64,000 nucleotides of DNA from Chryseobacterium sp. FP211-J200 (lineage in GTDB: Bacteria; Bacteroidota; Bacteroidia; Flavobacteriales; Weeksellaceae): contig NZ_LSHB01000083.1 of assembly GCF_001643375.1 (NCBI RefSeq), positions 62,001 through 126,000 of the forward strand, written 5' to 3'. Position 1 is the first letter of the stretch, and every line of letters starts with the position of its first letter. Under the pieces are notes generated by a model that saw only the letters and a program-made list of their open reading frames with translations, made no database searches and was not told the origin of the DNA. Below are positions 14,533 to 21,829 of this stretch, one piece after another. A program made the position numbers and the translations under genes.

Positions 14533-16665
14533 ATGAAAAAAATATTTTTGGCGCTTACTTTTTTATTGAGTTTTGCGCAAATGAGAGCAGACGAAGGAAT
14601 GTGGCTTCTGATGCTTGTAAAACGTCTGAACGGCGTGGATATGCAAAAAGAAGGTCTGCACCTGACTCCGGAAGAAATCTATTCCGTAAACAACTCCAGT
14701 TTGAAAGACGCCATCGTAAGTTTCGGAGGTTTCTGTACTGGTGAGATGGTTTCTGACAAAGGATTGATTTTTACGAATCACCACTGTGGTTATGATGCTG
14801 TTGCGGCGGCTTCGACACCTGAAAAAGATTATTTGAAGAATGGATTCTGGGCAATGAAACCGAATGAGGAATTCAATGCGAAAGGTCTTTATGTAAGATT
14901 TCTTGTAAGAATGGATGACGTTTCTGCAAGAATCAATGCAAAACTGAACAACAATATGTCTGCTGCTGACAGAAAAGCTGTTATCGATGCAGAATACAAA
15001 GCCATCCAGACAGAAAACTCTGAAAACGGAAAATACACTGTTGTAGTAAGAGATTTCTTCAATGGAAACGAGTTTTATTATTTTGTATATCAAGACTATA
15101 AAGACATTCGTCTAGTTGGTGCACCACCTTCATCTTTAGGGAAATTCGGTGGTGATACAGACAACTGGGAATGGCCAAGACACACTGCAGATTTCACAGT
15201 TTTCCGTGCTTACGGCGATGCTAATGGAAATCCAGCAGAATATTCTGAAACCAATGTTCCACTGAAACCAAAACACCATTTACCAGTTTCTCTTAAAGGT
15301 TACAAACCTGGCGATTTCACAATGATCCTTGGATACCCTGGAAGAACCAACCGTTATTTGACTTCTTACGGAATCGAACAAATGGTAGACAAAGATTATC
15401 CAGCTTGGGTTGAAGCTTCTAAAGTAGCGATGGACGTAATGAAAAAGTATATGGACAAGGACAAAGCGACTCAGTTGGATTATGCATCTCAGTACGCAAG
15501 TGTTGCCAATTACTGGAAAAACAGACAAGGAACCATTGATGCTGTAAAGAAAAATGGAACAGTTTCTGAAAAACAAAAAACGGAACAAATCTACACGCAA
15601 TGGGCAGCTCAGTCTCCGAATGAGCAAACTTATTACAGCGTTTTACCGGAAATTCAAACTTATTACAAGCAAATCTCTGGCAGAAATGTTGAGCGTAACT
15701 ACGCTTCAATCTTGCAGAGAAATGCGCATTATATTGCTACAGCGTTCCAATTAGGAAGTTTATTCAAAACTTACGCAGACCAAGACGAAGCTGGAAAAAC
15801 GGCTATGAAACCAAAAGTTCTCGAGGCTGTTGAAAAGGCTTACGACGGTTTCCACGATAATGTAGAAGGCGAAATGCTTAACTCTTTGGCTTCTCTTTAT
15901 AAAACAAAGGTGGCTAAAGAATTTGCTTCTCCTACCATTTCAGCAGCAGATGTTAATAGCCTTTCAACTATGGCTTTCTCTTCTATTTTTGCTAATAAAA
16001 AATCAGCTTTGGCTTTCATAGAAAATCCGGACAGACTGAAAATTGACGGCGATAAATTGAGACAATTCGTAAACGGCGTGGTTGAAGACCAAAAATTAGG
16101 TACTGAAAAATATGCCAAGGTTGATGAGAACTTTGCTAAAAACAGCAGACTATTCTTGGACGGACTTAGAAAAGCACAGCCGGAAAAAGTATTCTATCCA
16201 GATGCCAACTCTACAATGAGATTGACTTACGGAACGGTGCAAACGCTTCCTGAAAGGTCTGACAGAAACTACAAAGGCATCAAAGAAAACTATTACACCG
16301 ATATCAACGGGATGGTTGCCAAATACAAAAAAGGCGATGAGGAATTTGACCTTCCAAAAAAAGTCCTTGACCTTGCTAAGAAAAAAGACTACGGTCAATA
16401 TGCAGACAAACAAGGATTTATGCCAATCAATTTCTTGTCAAACAATGATATTACCGGAGGAAACTCAGGTTCTCCGATTATAGATGGAAATGGAAATTTG
16501 CTAGGTCTTGCCTTCGATGGAAACAGCGAAGCTTTGAGTGGCGACATCGTTTTCGAACCTAATTTGCAAAGAACGATCAACGTGGATGTTCGTTACGTAC
16601 TTTGGGTGATCGACAAATATGCTGGAGCAACAAGACTCATCAGCGAATTGACTTTGGTAAAATAA
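14533..16665 (+). CDS. S46 family dipeptidyl peptidase, DPP7-like
   Basis: 710-residue periplasmic serine peptidase that removes dipeptides from peptide N-termini. The signal peptide ends near residue 19, leaving the conserved ADEGMW start. The catalytic His is in TNHHCGYDAV (83-84), the Asp follows DTDNWEWPRHT, and the nucleophile is Ser645 in GGNSGSP. DNW also supplies N-terminal amine recognition in the family. The Asp-Gly of LAFDGN (662-663) matches DPP7; DPP11 enzymes, which prefer acidic P1, have Arg there. So hydrophobic P1 preference is inferred. It supports peptide nutrition. A terminator follows. Confidence 0.93.
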   Translation: MKKIFLALTFLLSFAQMRADEGMWLLMLVKRLNGVDMQKEGLHLTPEEIYSVNNSSLKDAIVSFGGFCTGEMVSDKGLIFTNHHCGYDAVAAASTPEKDYLKNGFWAMKPNEEFNAKGLYVRFLVRMDDVSARINAKLNNNMSAADRKAVIDAEYKAIQTENSENGKYTVVVRDFFNGNEFYYFVYQDYKDIRLVGAPPSSLGKFGGDTDNWEWPRHTADFTVFRAYGDANGNPAEYSETNVPLKPKHHLPVSLKGYKPGDFTMILGYPGRTNRYLTSYGIEQMVDKDYPAWVEASKVAMDVMKKYMDKDKATQLDYASQYASVANYWKNRQGTIDAVKKNGTVSEKQKTEQIYTQWAAQSPNEQTYYSVLPEIQTYYKQISGRNVERNYASILQRNAHYIATAFQLGSLFKTYADQDEAGKTAMKPKVLEAVEKAYDGFHDNVEGEMLNSLASLYKTKVAKEFASPTISAADVNSLSTMAFSSIFANKKSALAFIENPDRLKIDGDKLRQFVNGVVEDQKLGTEKYAKVDENFAKNSRLFLDGLRKAQPEKVFYPDANSTMRLTYGTVQTLPERSDRNYKGIKENYYTDINGMVAKYKKGDEEFDLPKKVLDLAKKKDYGQYADKQGFMPINFLSNNDITGGNSGSPIIDGNGNLLGLAFDGNSEALSGDIVFEPNLQRTINVDVRYVLWVIDKYAGATRLISELTLVK

Positions 16666-16685
16666 TTTTTTATCAAATATTATAC

Positions 16686-16711
16686 AAGCCACCTATTTTG
16701 GTGGCTTTTTT
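16686..16711 (+). terminator. intrinsic terminator after the S46 peptidase gene
   Basis: 8-bp stem AAGCCACC (16686-16693) with GGTGGCTT (16700-16707), a 6-nt loop, then more T. Confidence 0.9.
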
Positions 16712-16774
16712 GTTGGTCAAAACTCGCGAAACACTTCTTAATTATTTTTTTGTAAATTAGAGAAATCATTTTTT

Positions 16775-17845
16775 ATGAGTTTAAAGTCTTTACTTCACTG
16801 GTCCTACATTTTCCCTTTACTATCGCTCGCATACTATTTTTTTGGTGTTGTTGATGACAACGCTTGGCTCGCCACTTTAGGAAGTTTACTTCTAATCAGT
16901 TCCGTTTTGGCAGCCGTACATCACGCCGAGGTTGTAGCACATAAGGTGGGTGAACCGTTCGGAACAATCATTCTTGCGATTGCCATTACAGTTCTGGAAG
17001 TTGGATTAATTGTCTCCTTGATGGTAGCCGGCGGTAAAGAGACCAGCACATTAGCAAGAGACACCGTTTTCGCAGCCGTAATGTTGATTCTGAACGGGAT
17101 TCTCGGCGCTTGTCTCTTAGTTGGCGGACTCAAATTCAAAGAACAATTCTTCGCCAGAACATCTGGAAATATGGCATTAATAAGTTTGGTTGCCATTGTC
17201 GTAATGACTTTGATTTTACCAAATTACACCACAACAGAACTATCCGCCACATTCAGCAAAGCACAATTGATTTTTTTCTCAGTTTCATCTTTGGTTATTT
17301 ACAGTACATTCTTGATGGTTCAAACCGTGAGACACAGAAATTATTTTCTTCCTGAAAATGATGACGAGCCACACGCAGAACCGCCAACGAATGTCGAAAG
17401 CATACTGAGTCTGATATTTCTACTTATATGTCTCGGCGTTGTTGTCGTAATGGCAAAATCCCTATCTCCAACGATTGAAAGCGTAGTCCACAATCTCGGA
17501 GCACCACAAGCCTTGGTAGGTGTTATCATCGCAGCGGTCGTCCTTTTGCCGGAAGGAATGGCCGCGATAAAAGCCGCAAGACGAAATCAGTTTCAAACGA
17601 GTTTGAATCTGGCTTTAGGCTCTGCTATTGCGAGTATTGGATTGACGATTCCTTGTGTTGCCGTAGTTTCCATTATTTACGAAATGCCTTTGGTTCTTGG
17701 ACTTGACATCAAATCAATGGTTTTGCTAGCTTTATCACTTTACACCGTGATGCTTTCCTTAAGCCGAGGAAAAACGAATATTCTTTACGGAGTCGTTTTA
17801 TTAGTAAATCTTTTAGCTTACATTTTTACCGTTATCGTTCCTTAA
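16775..17845 (+). CDS. chaA: calcium:proton antiporter, ChaA/CaCA family
   Basis: 356-residue polytopic antiporter that expels Ca2+ (and possibly Na+ or K+) against protons. The two inverted alpha-repeats are clear. The first has HHAEVVAHKVGEPFGTIILAIAITVLEVGL (ends shown, about 50-80). The second has LLPEGMAAIKAARRNQ with LNLALGSAIASIGLTIPC (about 255-300). The acidic residues of GEPFG and LPEG are the ion-binding sites of the family. Eleven membrane segments fit. It is monocistronic, between the S46 terminator and the GNAT genes. Confidence 0.92.
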   Translation: MSLKSLLHWSYIFPLLSLAYYFFGVVDDNAWLATLGSLLLISSVLAAVHHAEVVAHKVGEPFGTIILAIAITVLEVGLIVSLMVAGGKETSTLARDTVFAAVMLILNGILGACLLVGGLKFKEQFFARTSGNMALISLVAIVVMTLILPNYTTTELSATFSKAQLIFFSVSSLVIYSTFLMVQTVRHRNYFLPENDDEPHAEPPTNVESILSLIFLLICLGVVVVMAKSLSPTIESVVHNLGAPQALVGVIIAAVVLLPEGMAAIKAARRNQFQTSLNLALGSAIASIGLTIPCVAVVSIIYEMPLVLGLDIKSMVLLALSLYTVMLSLSRGKTNILYGVVLLVNLLAYIFTVIVP

Positions 17846-17913
17846 TTTTTTATTTTTGATTAATGAAATTTTAGCTTTTCGCCAAAAACTGATTGCTTTA
17901 TCTGTAGCATTTG

Positions 17914-17940
17914 CATTGTCAGTCTGAGGTTCTCGAAGAC
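17914..17940. repeat. possible dispersed GTCAGTCTGAG-type sequence
   Basis: CATTGTCAGTCTGAGG followed by TTCTCGAAGAC resembles a short dispersed intergenic sequence that I recall from flavobacterial genomes. Only one copy is in this window and no stem is obvious, so this is a memory-based, low-confidence note. The remaining gap 17846-17991 holds nothing else I can support. Confidence 0.25.
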
Positions 17941-17991
17941 AAACAAAAACTCAAAAATCTTCAGATTTTTTCAATATAAATTAAAACCGGT

Positions 17992-18495
17992 ATGAAAAAT
18001 TACGAAACCGAAAGATTAATTCTAAAACCTGCAGCTTTAGAAGACGCAGATTTCTTTCTGAAACTTTACAATTTACCATCGTTTATTAAATTTATCGGCG
18101 ATAAAAATCTTCGAACAAAAGAAGATGCGGAAAAGTACATCACCAATCGATTTCTTCCTCAAATCGATAAATTGGGATTTGGAAATTACGTGGTCATTCA
18201 TAAAAAACTGAATGAAAAAATTGGTGCAGTGGGTGTTTTCGTGCGAGAAGGAATTGATGTTCCTGATATTGGTTTTTCTTTCTTCCCTGACTTCGAAGGA
18301 AAAGGCTACGCTTACGAATCGGCTGTCAATTTGATGGAAATTGTCAAAACGGAATTCGGAGTAGAAAAACTTTCGGCGATGACTTCTGACGAGAATATCT
18401 CTTCTCAAAAACTAATTGAAAGACTCGGACTTCAATTCAAAAAATATGTAATTTTCCCTGATGATAACGAGGAATTGAGATATTATGAAAATTAA
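17992..18495 (+). CDS. GNAT N-acetyltransferase, RimJ/RimL type (copy 1)
   Basis: 167-residue acetyltransferase of the GNAT_3 (RimJ/RimL-like) group. It starts NYETERLILKPAALEDADFF, has the acetyl-CoA loop region PDFEGKGYAYESAVNLME, and ends with KLIERLGLQFKKYVIFPDDNEE. The substrate is unknown; relatives acetylate protein N-termini or small molecules. The next gene (18535) encodes a close paralogue with the same motif order, so the pair is a tandem duplication. Spacing of 39 nt and 2 nt suggests an operon with the GyrI-like gene. Confidence 0.88.
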   Translation: MKNYETERLILKPAALEDADFFLKLYNLPSFIKFIGDKNLRTKEDAEKYITNRFLPQIDKLGFGNYVVIHKKLNEKIGAVGVFVREGIDVPDIGFSFFPDFEGKGYAYESAVNLMEIVKTEFGVEKLSAMTSDENISSQKLIERLGLQFKKYVIFPDDNEELRYYEN

Positions 18496-18534
18496 TTTAC
18501 TGATTAAATTTTAATTAAATAAGATTTAAAACTA

Positions 18535-19047
18535 ATGTCAAAAACTTACGAAACAGAACGCCTCATCATCAAACTCGTTGATATCGACGATGCCGAACTC
18601 CTGTTGAAATTACTCAACACAGAAAAATGGCTGAAAAATATCGGCGACAGAAATGTTCATAATTTGGAAGACGCTCAGAAATATGTGAGAGAAAAGAATC
18701 TTCCGCAAATTGAAAGATTGGGTTTTGGAAATGCTATTGTGATCCTGAAATCTAACAATGAAAAAATCGGAACCGTCGGCTTGTACGACCGCGAAGGAAT
18801 TGATGGTGTGGATATTGGTTTTGCTTTTTTTGAAGAATATGAGGGAAAAGGTTATGCGTACGAATCTGCACAGAAAATAATGGATGTTGGAATCAATGAA
18901 TTTGGTATTAAAAAAGTCAGCGCAATCACTTTGCCTGAGAATTTTTCTTCAATCAAATTAATAGAAAAACTTGGACTGAAATTCAAAGAAGTTGTGAGAA
19001 TTCCTAATGATAACGAAGATTTGAATCTTTATGAACTGAATTTGTAA
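18535..19047 (+). CDS. GNAT N-acetyltransferase, RimJ/RimL type (copy 2)
   Basis: 170 residues, paralogous to the upstream gene along its full length: TYETERLIIKLVDIDDAELL at the start, LPQIERLGFGN, DREGIDGVDIGFAFFEEYEGKGYAYES at the acetyl-CoA site (ends shown), and KLIEKLGLKFKEVVRIPNDNED at the end. The substrate is unknown. The retained EGKGYAYES loop in both copies argues that both bind acetyl-CoA. The sequences have diverged enough that different substrates are plausible. Confidence 0.88.
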   Translation: MSKTYETERLIIKLVDIDDAELLLKLLNTEKWLKNIGDRNVHNLEDAQKYVREKNLPQIERLGFGNAIVILKSNNEKIGTVGLYDREGIDGVDIGFAFFEEYEGKGYAYESAQKIMDVGINEFGIKKVSAITLPENFSSIKLIEKLGLKFKEVVRIPNDNEDLNLYELNL

Positions 19048-19049
19048 TA

Positions 19050-19517
19050 ATGAATTTACCGCACCGAATCGAAATCATCGAATCAAAGAAATTAATTGGT
19101 TTTAGCATTACAACTTCTTTTCAGGAAGACAAAACGCCGATTGTTTGGAGAAAATTGATGATGCGAAAAAATGAGATTACCAGTCGGATTTCTGACCATC
19201 TTTTTTCACTTCAAATCTATCCTGAGAACTTCACACCCGATCAATCTTTCACAAAATACGCAATTGCCGAAGTTTCTGATTTTGATAATATGTCTAATGA
19301 CTTTGAAACCTTTGCATTAGAAAGCGGAAAATATCTGGTTTTCACTTACAAAGGAAAAGCTGAAAATGGACCGGAACTTTTCGGCTATATTTTTCAGACC
19401 TTCATTCCGGAAAATAATTTTGAGGTTGATGACAGACCGCATTTTGAGATTTTCGGTGAAGATTATAATCCATCCGATGAAAACGCTCAGGAGGAAATCT
19501 GGATTCCTATCAAATAA
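19050..19517 (+). CDS. GyrI-like (AraC effector-binding) domain protein
   Basis: 155-residue stand-alone GyrI-like domain, the small-molecule binding fold also found at the C-terminus of AraC/MerR regulators and in the gyrase inhibitor SbmC. It opens HRIEIIESKKLIGFSITTSF, has the central GKYLVFTYKGKAENGPELFGYIFQTF (ends shown) and the closing DDRPHFEIFGEDY with EEIWIPIK, which are the family's hallmark segments. There is no DNA-binding domain. It starts 2 nt after the second GNAT gene, so drug or metabolite binding beside an acetyltransferase pair is a reasonable inference. Confidence 0.85.
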   Translation: MNLPHRIEIIESKKLIGFSITTSFQEDKTPIVWRKLMMRKNEITSRISDHLFSLQIYPENFTPDQSFTKYAIAEVSDFDNMSNDFETFALESGKYLVFTYKGKAENGPELFGYIFQTFIPENNFEVDDRPHFEIFGEDYNPSDENAQEEIWIPIK

Positions 19518-19518
19518 A

Positions 19519-19965
19519 TTATTCCAAAATCTGCGCAGCGTGGTCTTTCGTCTTCACTTTATCAATGACTTGGATGCAAATCCCGTTTTCATCAAAGACA
19601 AAAGTCGTTCTCACGATTCCCATAAATTCTTTGCCCATAAACTTCTTCAACTGCCAAACTCCGAACTTATTAATGACATCGTGGTCTTCATCCGCAATCA
19701 CATCAAAGGGTAATTCATATTTCTCAGAGAAATTTTTCTGACGCTTTTCAGAATCCGCACTTACGCCAATCAACTGGAAACCTTTTTCTTTCAAAACCGA
19801 ATAATTGTCTCTCAAATTACAGGCTTCTGCAGTGCAACCTGGTGTACTTGCTTTTGGGTAAAAGAAAACAACGAGTTTTTTGCCTTTCAGATTTTGAGAA
19901 TCGATTTGTTCTCCGTTTTGATTTGTTCCGATAAATTCTGGTAAAGAATCGCCAAGCTTCAACAT
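19519..19965 (-). CDS. bcp: thioredoxin-dependent thiol peroxidase (Bcp/PrxQ)
   Basis: 148-residue peroxiredoxin of the BCP/PrxQ group. The peroxidatic Cys is in PKASTPGCTAEACNLRD; the second Cys, five residues later, is the resolving Cys of the PrxQ type. The Arg of IVRTTFVFDENG is conserved. It reduces hydroperoxides with thioredoxin in the cytoplasm. It converges with the GyrI-like gene, stops being 1 nt apart. A TAATTTTG box on the minus strand (19982-19989) lies just upstream of the start. Confidence 0.95.
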   Translation of the reverse strand: MLKLGDSLPEFIGTNQNGEQIDSQNLKGKKLVVFFYPKASTPGCTAEACNLRDNYSVLKEKGFQLIGVSADSEKRQKNFSEKYELPFDVIADEDHDVINKFGVWQLKKFMGKEFMGIVRTTFVFDENGICIQVIDKVKTKDHAAQILE

Positions 19966-20050
19966 AATTTCTAATTTTACACAAAATTAGTTTATTCTTA
20001 GATTTCGCATCGTGAATTTGATGTGAAATGTTGAATAAATGCTGAAATCT

Positions 20051-20132
20051 GCAGCCCGACTTGAGTGGAGCTCTTTTTTGGATAAGGAAAGGTTTGGCAA
20101 AAAAAGCGGGAACGGAAGGCGGATAAAGCTGC
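20051..20132 (+). repeat. structured intergenic repeat, copy 2 (nth leader)
   Basis: 82-nt copy of the element at 1135-1218. Outer stem GCAGC 20051-20055 with GCTGC 20128-20132; CCG/CGG and CTT/AAG helices are kept; T20066 pairs with A20112. The upper stem is GCT 20070-20072 with AGC 20105-20107, replacing ATC/GAT of the other copies by three compensating pairs, with the same bulged C before the T-run. It lies between divergent bcp and nth, and ends 18 nt before the nth start. Confidence 0.8.
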
Positions 20133-20150
20133 CATAAAAATTAAAAAAAT

Positions 20151-20771
20151 ATGACCAAAAAACAAAGAGCGAAAATAGTTCAGGAAGAATTGGAAAAATT
20201 ATATCCCGAAGTTCCGATTCCGCTGGAACACAAAGACGCTTATACTCTGATGGTTGCAGTTGCACTTTCTGCCCAGACGACCGACAAAAAAGTGAACCAG
20301 GTCACGCCTCGCCTATTTGCGGTTGCCGATACACCTGAGAAAATGGCGAAGCTGAGTGTTGAAGAAATCAAAGAACTGATCAAAGAAATAGGCCTTTCAA
20401 ATTCCAAAGCAAAAAACCTGAAAAAGATGGCAGAAGTTCTGGTTGAGAAGCATAATTCTGTGGTTCCTCAGACTTATGAAGAGCTGGAAGAATTGGCTGG
20501 CGTTGGCCACAAAACGGCATCTGTTGTGATGAGTCAGGGTTTTGGATTTCCTGCTTTTCCCGTCGACACACACATCCATCGATTGATGAAGCAATGGAAA
20601 CTGACTTCAGGAAAAAACGTGGTGGAAACTGAGCGCGATGCAAAAAGTATCTGGAACGAAAATGTCTGGAACAAACTACATCTTCAAATCATCTTTTACG
20701 GCCGGGAATATTCGCCTGCGAGAGGCAGTCGGGAGAAGGATTATATCACGAAAATGCTATTCGAAAAATAA
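20151..20771 (+). CDS. nth: endonuclease III-like DNA glycosylase without Fe-S cluster
   Basis: 206-residue base-excision repair glycosylase/AP lyase for oxidised pyrimidines. The helix-hairpin-helix is LAGVGHKTASVVM with catalytic Lys121, and the catalytic Asp139 is in FPVDTHIHR. Family landmarks YTLMVAVALSAQTTDKKVN and FYGREYSPARG are present. The usual C-terminal Cys-X6-Cys-X2-Cys-X5-Cys that holds a [4Fe-4S] cluster is missing; the protein has no cysteine at all, and ends KDYITKMLFEK. Activity is still expected from the catalytic pair. The structured repeat forms its leader. It converges with the DinB gene. Confidence 0.93.
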   Translation: MTKKQRAKIVQEELEKLYPEVPIPLEHKDAYTLMVAVALSAQTTDKKVNQVTPRLFAVADTPEKMAKLSVEEIKELIKEIGLSNSKAKNLKKMAEVLVEKHNSVVPQTYEELEELAGVGHKTASVVMSQGFGFPAFPVDTHIHRLMKQWKLTSGKNVVETERDAKSIWNENVWNKLHLQIIFYGREYSPARGSREKDYITKMLFEK

Positions 20772-20772
20772 T

Positions 20773-21219
20773 TTAGATATCCAATAATCTTCTGTGGTAA
20801 TTGATTTGCCCAAGATGATAATTGAGATGCGAAAGCAAATGGATTAGGAAATATCCGGTGGTCATTTTGTAGCCTAAAGCTTCTGTTGGATACTCTTTTT
20901 TCAAATCTTCATCGGACAGTTTTTCTAATGTAGAATTGACGATTTGTATCAGAGATTCAAGTTTTTCCAGAAGTTCGGTTTTTGGAATATCTTTCAACGA
21001 AAATTCCAAATCGCGCTGCCTCACATAACTTGAATTCCCCAATTCTGCACCAATGTAAGTATTGAGATTTCCAAGCAAATGAAGACAAAGGTTTCCGCCG
21101 GAATTCAAAATATGCTTATCTATTTCCCAAAGCGTTGTTTCGTTTTGATAAGATTTAATTTCAACTTTCAGTTTGTTCAGATCCCTCTTGTAGAGCGATT
21201 TTAAAATATCTATTGTCAT
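20773..21219 (-). CDS. DinB-family putative metal-dependent hydrolase
   Basis: 148-residue four-helix-bundle protein of the DinB/YfiT superfamily. The metal-binding histidines expected for the family fit LCLHLLGNLNTYIG (about 47) and the late LIHLLSHLNYHLGQINYHRR. Related proteins are thiol transferases or of unknown function; the substrate is not predictable. It is the last gene of a DUF885-HPP-DinB run with gaps of 7 and 6 nt. Stops of this gene and nth are 1 nt apart. Confidence 0.8.
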   Translation of the reverse strand: MTIDILKSLYKRDLNKLKVEIKSYQNETTLWEIDKHILNSGGNLCLHLLGNLNTYIGAELGNSSYVRQRDLEFSLKDIPKTELLEKLESLIQIVNSTLEKLSDEDLKKEYPTEALGYKMTTGYFLIHLLSHLNYHLGQINYHRRLLDI

Positions 21220-21225
21220 TTATTT

Positions 21226-21822
21226 TTAATTTTTCTTGTTCAACATTCTTCTCATATGAACATATTTGGATTGCCGAACGTGATGCGGATATTTTCTCCC
21301 TTTTGGAATATTATTGAAAATCAGAGCGACAATCAACAAGATAAACGCACCACTCAAAACCGGCGACAATGCGTACCAATAGCCTAATTCCTGGATTTTC
21401 TCTGATGGAAGAACTGCAATCAAAGCTGTTGCGCCGCCTGGTGGATGCATTATTTTTGTAATTTGCATTACTACGATTGAAGATGCGACTGCAATAGAAG
21501 CATTCAGCCAAAGAATCTCAGGTAAAAATTTAAAAACCGTCACGCCAACCAAAGCCGATAGAACGTGACCGCCAATCAAATTTCTTGGTTGAGCCAATGG
21601 ACTGTTGACCGCACCATAAATCAAAACGCTTGATGCGCCGAATGAACCTATTAAAAATACATTTTCGATTTCGGAAATCTGTTGAGACTGCAGAAAAGCA
21701 ATCAATCCAATTCCAAAAAAAGCGCCGAGAAAAGACCAAAAGTGGTCTTTGAAATCGACTAAAGTTTCCTGGTAAAAAATATATTTGGTTTGTCTAAATC
21801 CTTTTCTGATCTGTTTCTTCAT
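21226..21822 (-). CDS. HPP-family membrane protein
   Basis: 198 residues with four membrane helices (about 27-47, 52-75, 83-125 and 140-170). The namesake motif is ITKIMHPPGGATALIA, and SFGASSVLIYGAVNSPLAQPRNLIGGH (ends shown) is the other conserved part. HPP proteins are integral membrane proteins; some have been linked to nitrite transport in chloroplasts, so a transport role is possible but unproven. There is no CBS domain, unlike longer members. Likely co-transcribed with its neighbours. Confidence 0.9.
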   Translation of the reverse strand: MKKQIRKGFRQTKYIFYQETLVDFKDHFWSFLGAFFGIGLIAFLQSQQISEIENVFLIGSFGASSVLIYGAVNSPLAQPRNLIGGHVLSALVGVTVFKFLPEILWLNASIAVASSIVVMQITKIMHPPGGATALIAVLPSEKIQELGYWYALSPVLSGAFILLIVALIFNNIPKGRKYPHHVRQSKYVHMRRMLNKKN

Positions 21823-21829
21823 TTCATTC

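Noticed and set aside
14563-15093. Long antisense open frame in the S46 gene, and similar ones elsewhere (62417-63286, 40326-40892, 43146-43724)
   Set aside because: Shadow frames of real genes; Ser/Phe/Ile-rich, no family pattern, no own start signals.
17992-19517. GNAT-GNAT-GyrI genes as a toxin-antitoxin (GNAT-type) system
   Set aside because: No RHH antitoxin gene; the GNATs are RimJ/RimL-like, and the third protein has no DNA-binding domain.
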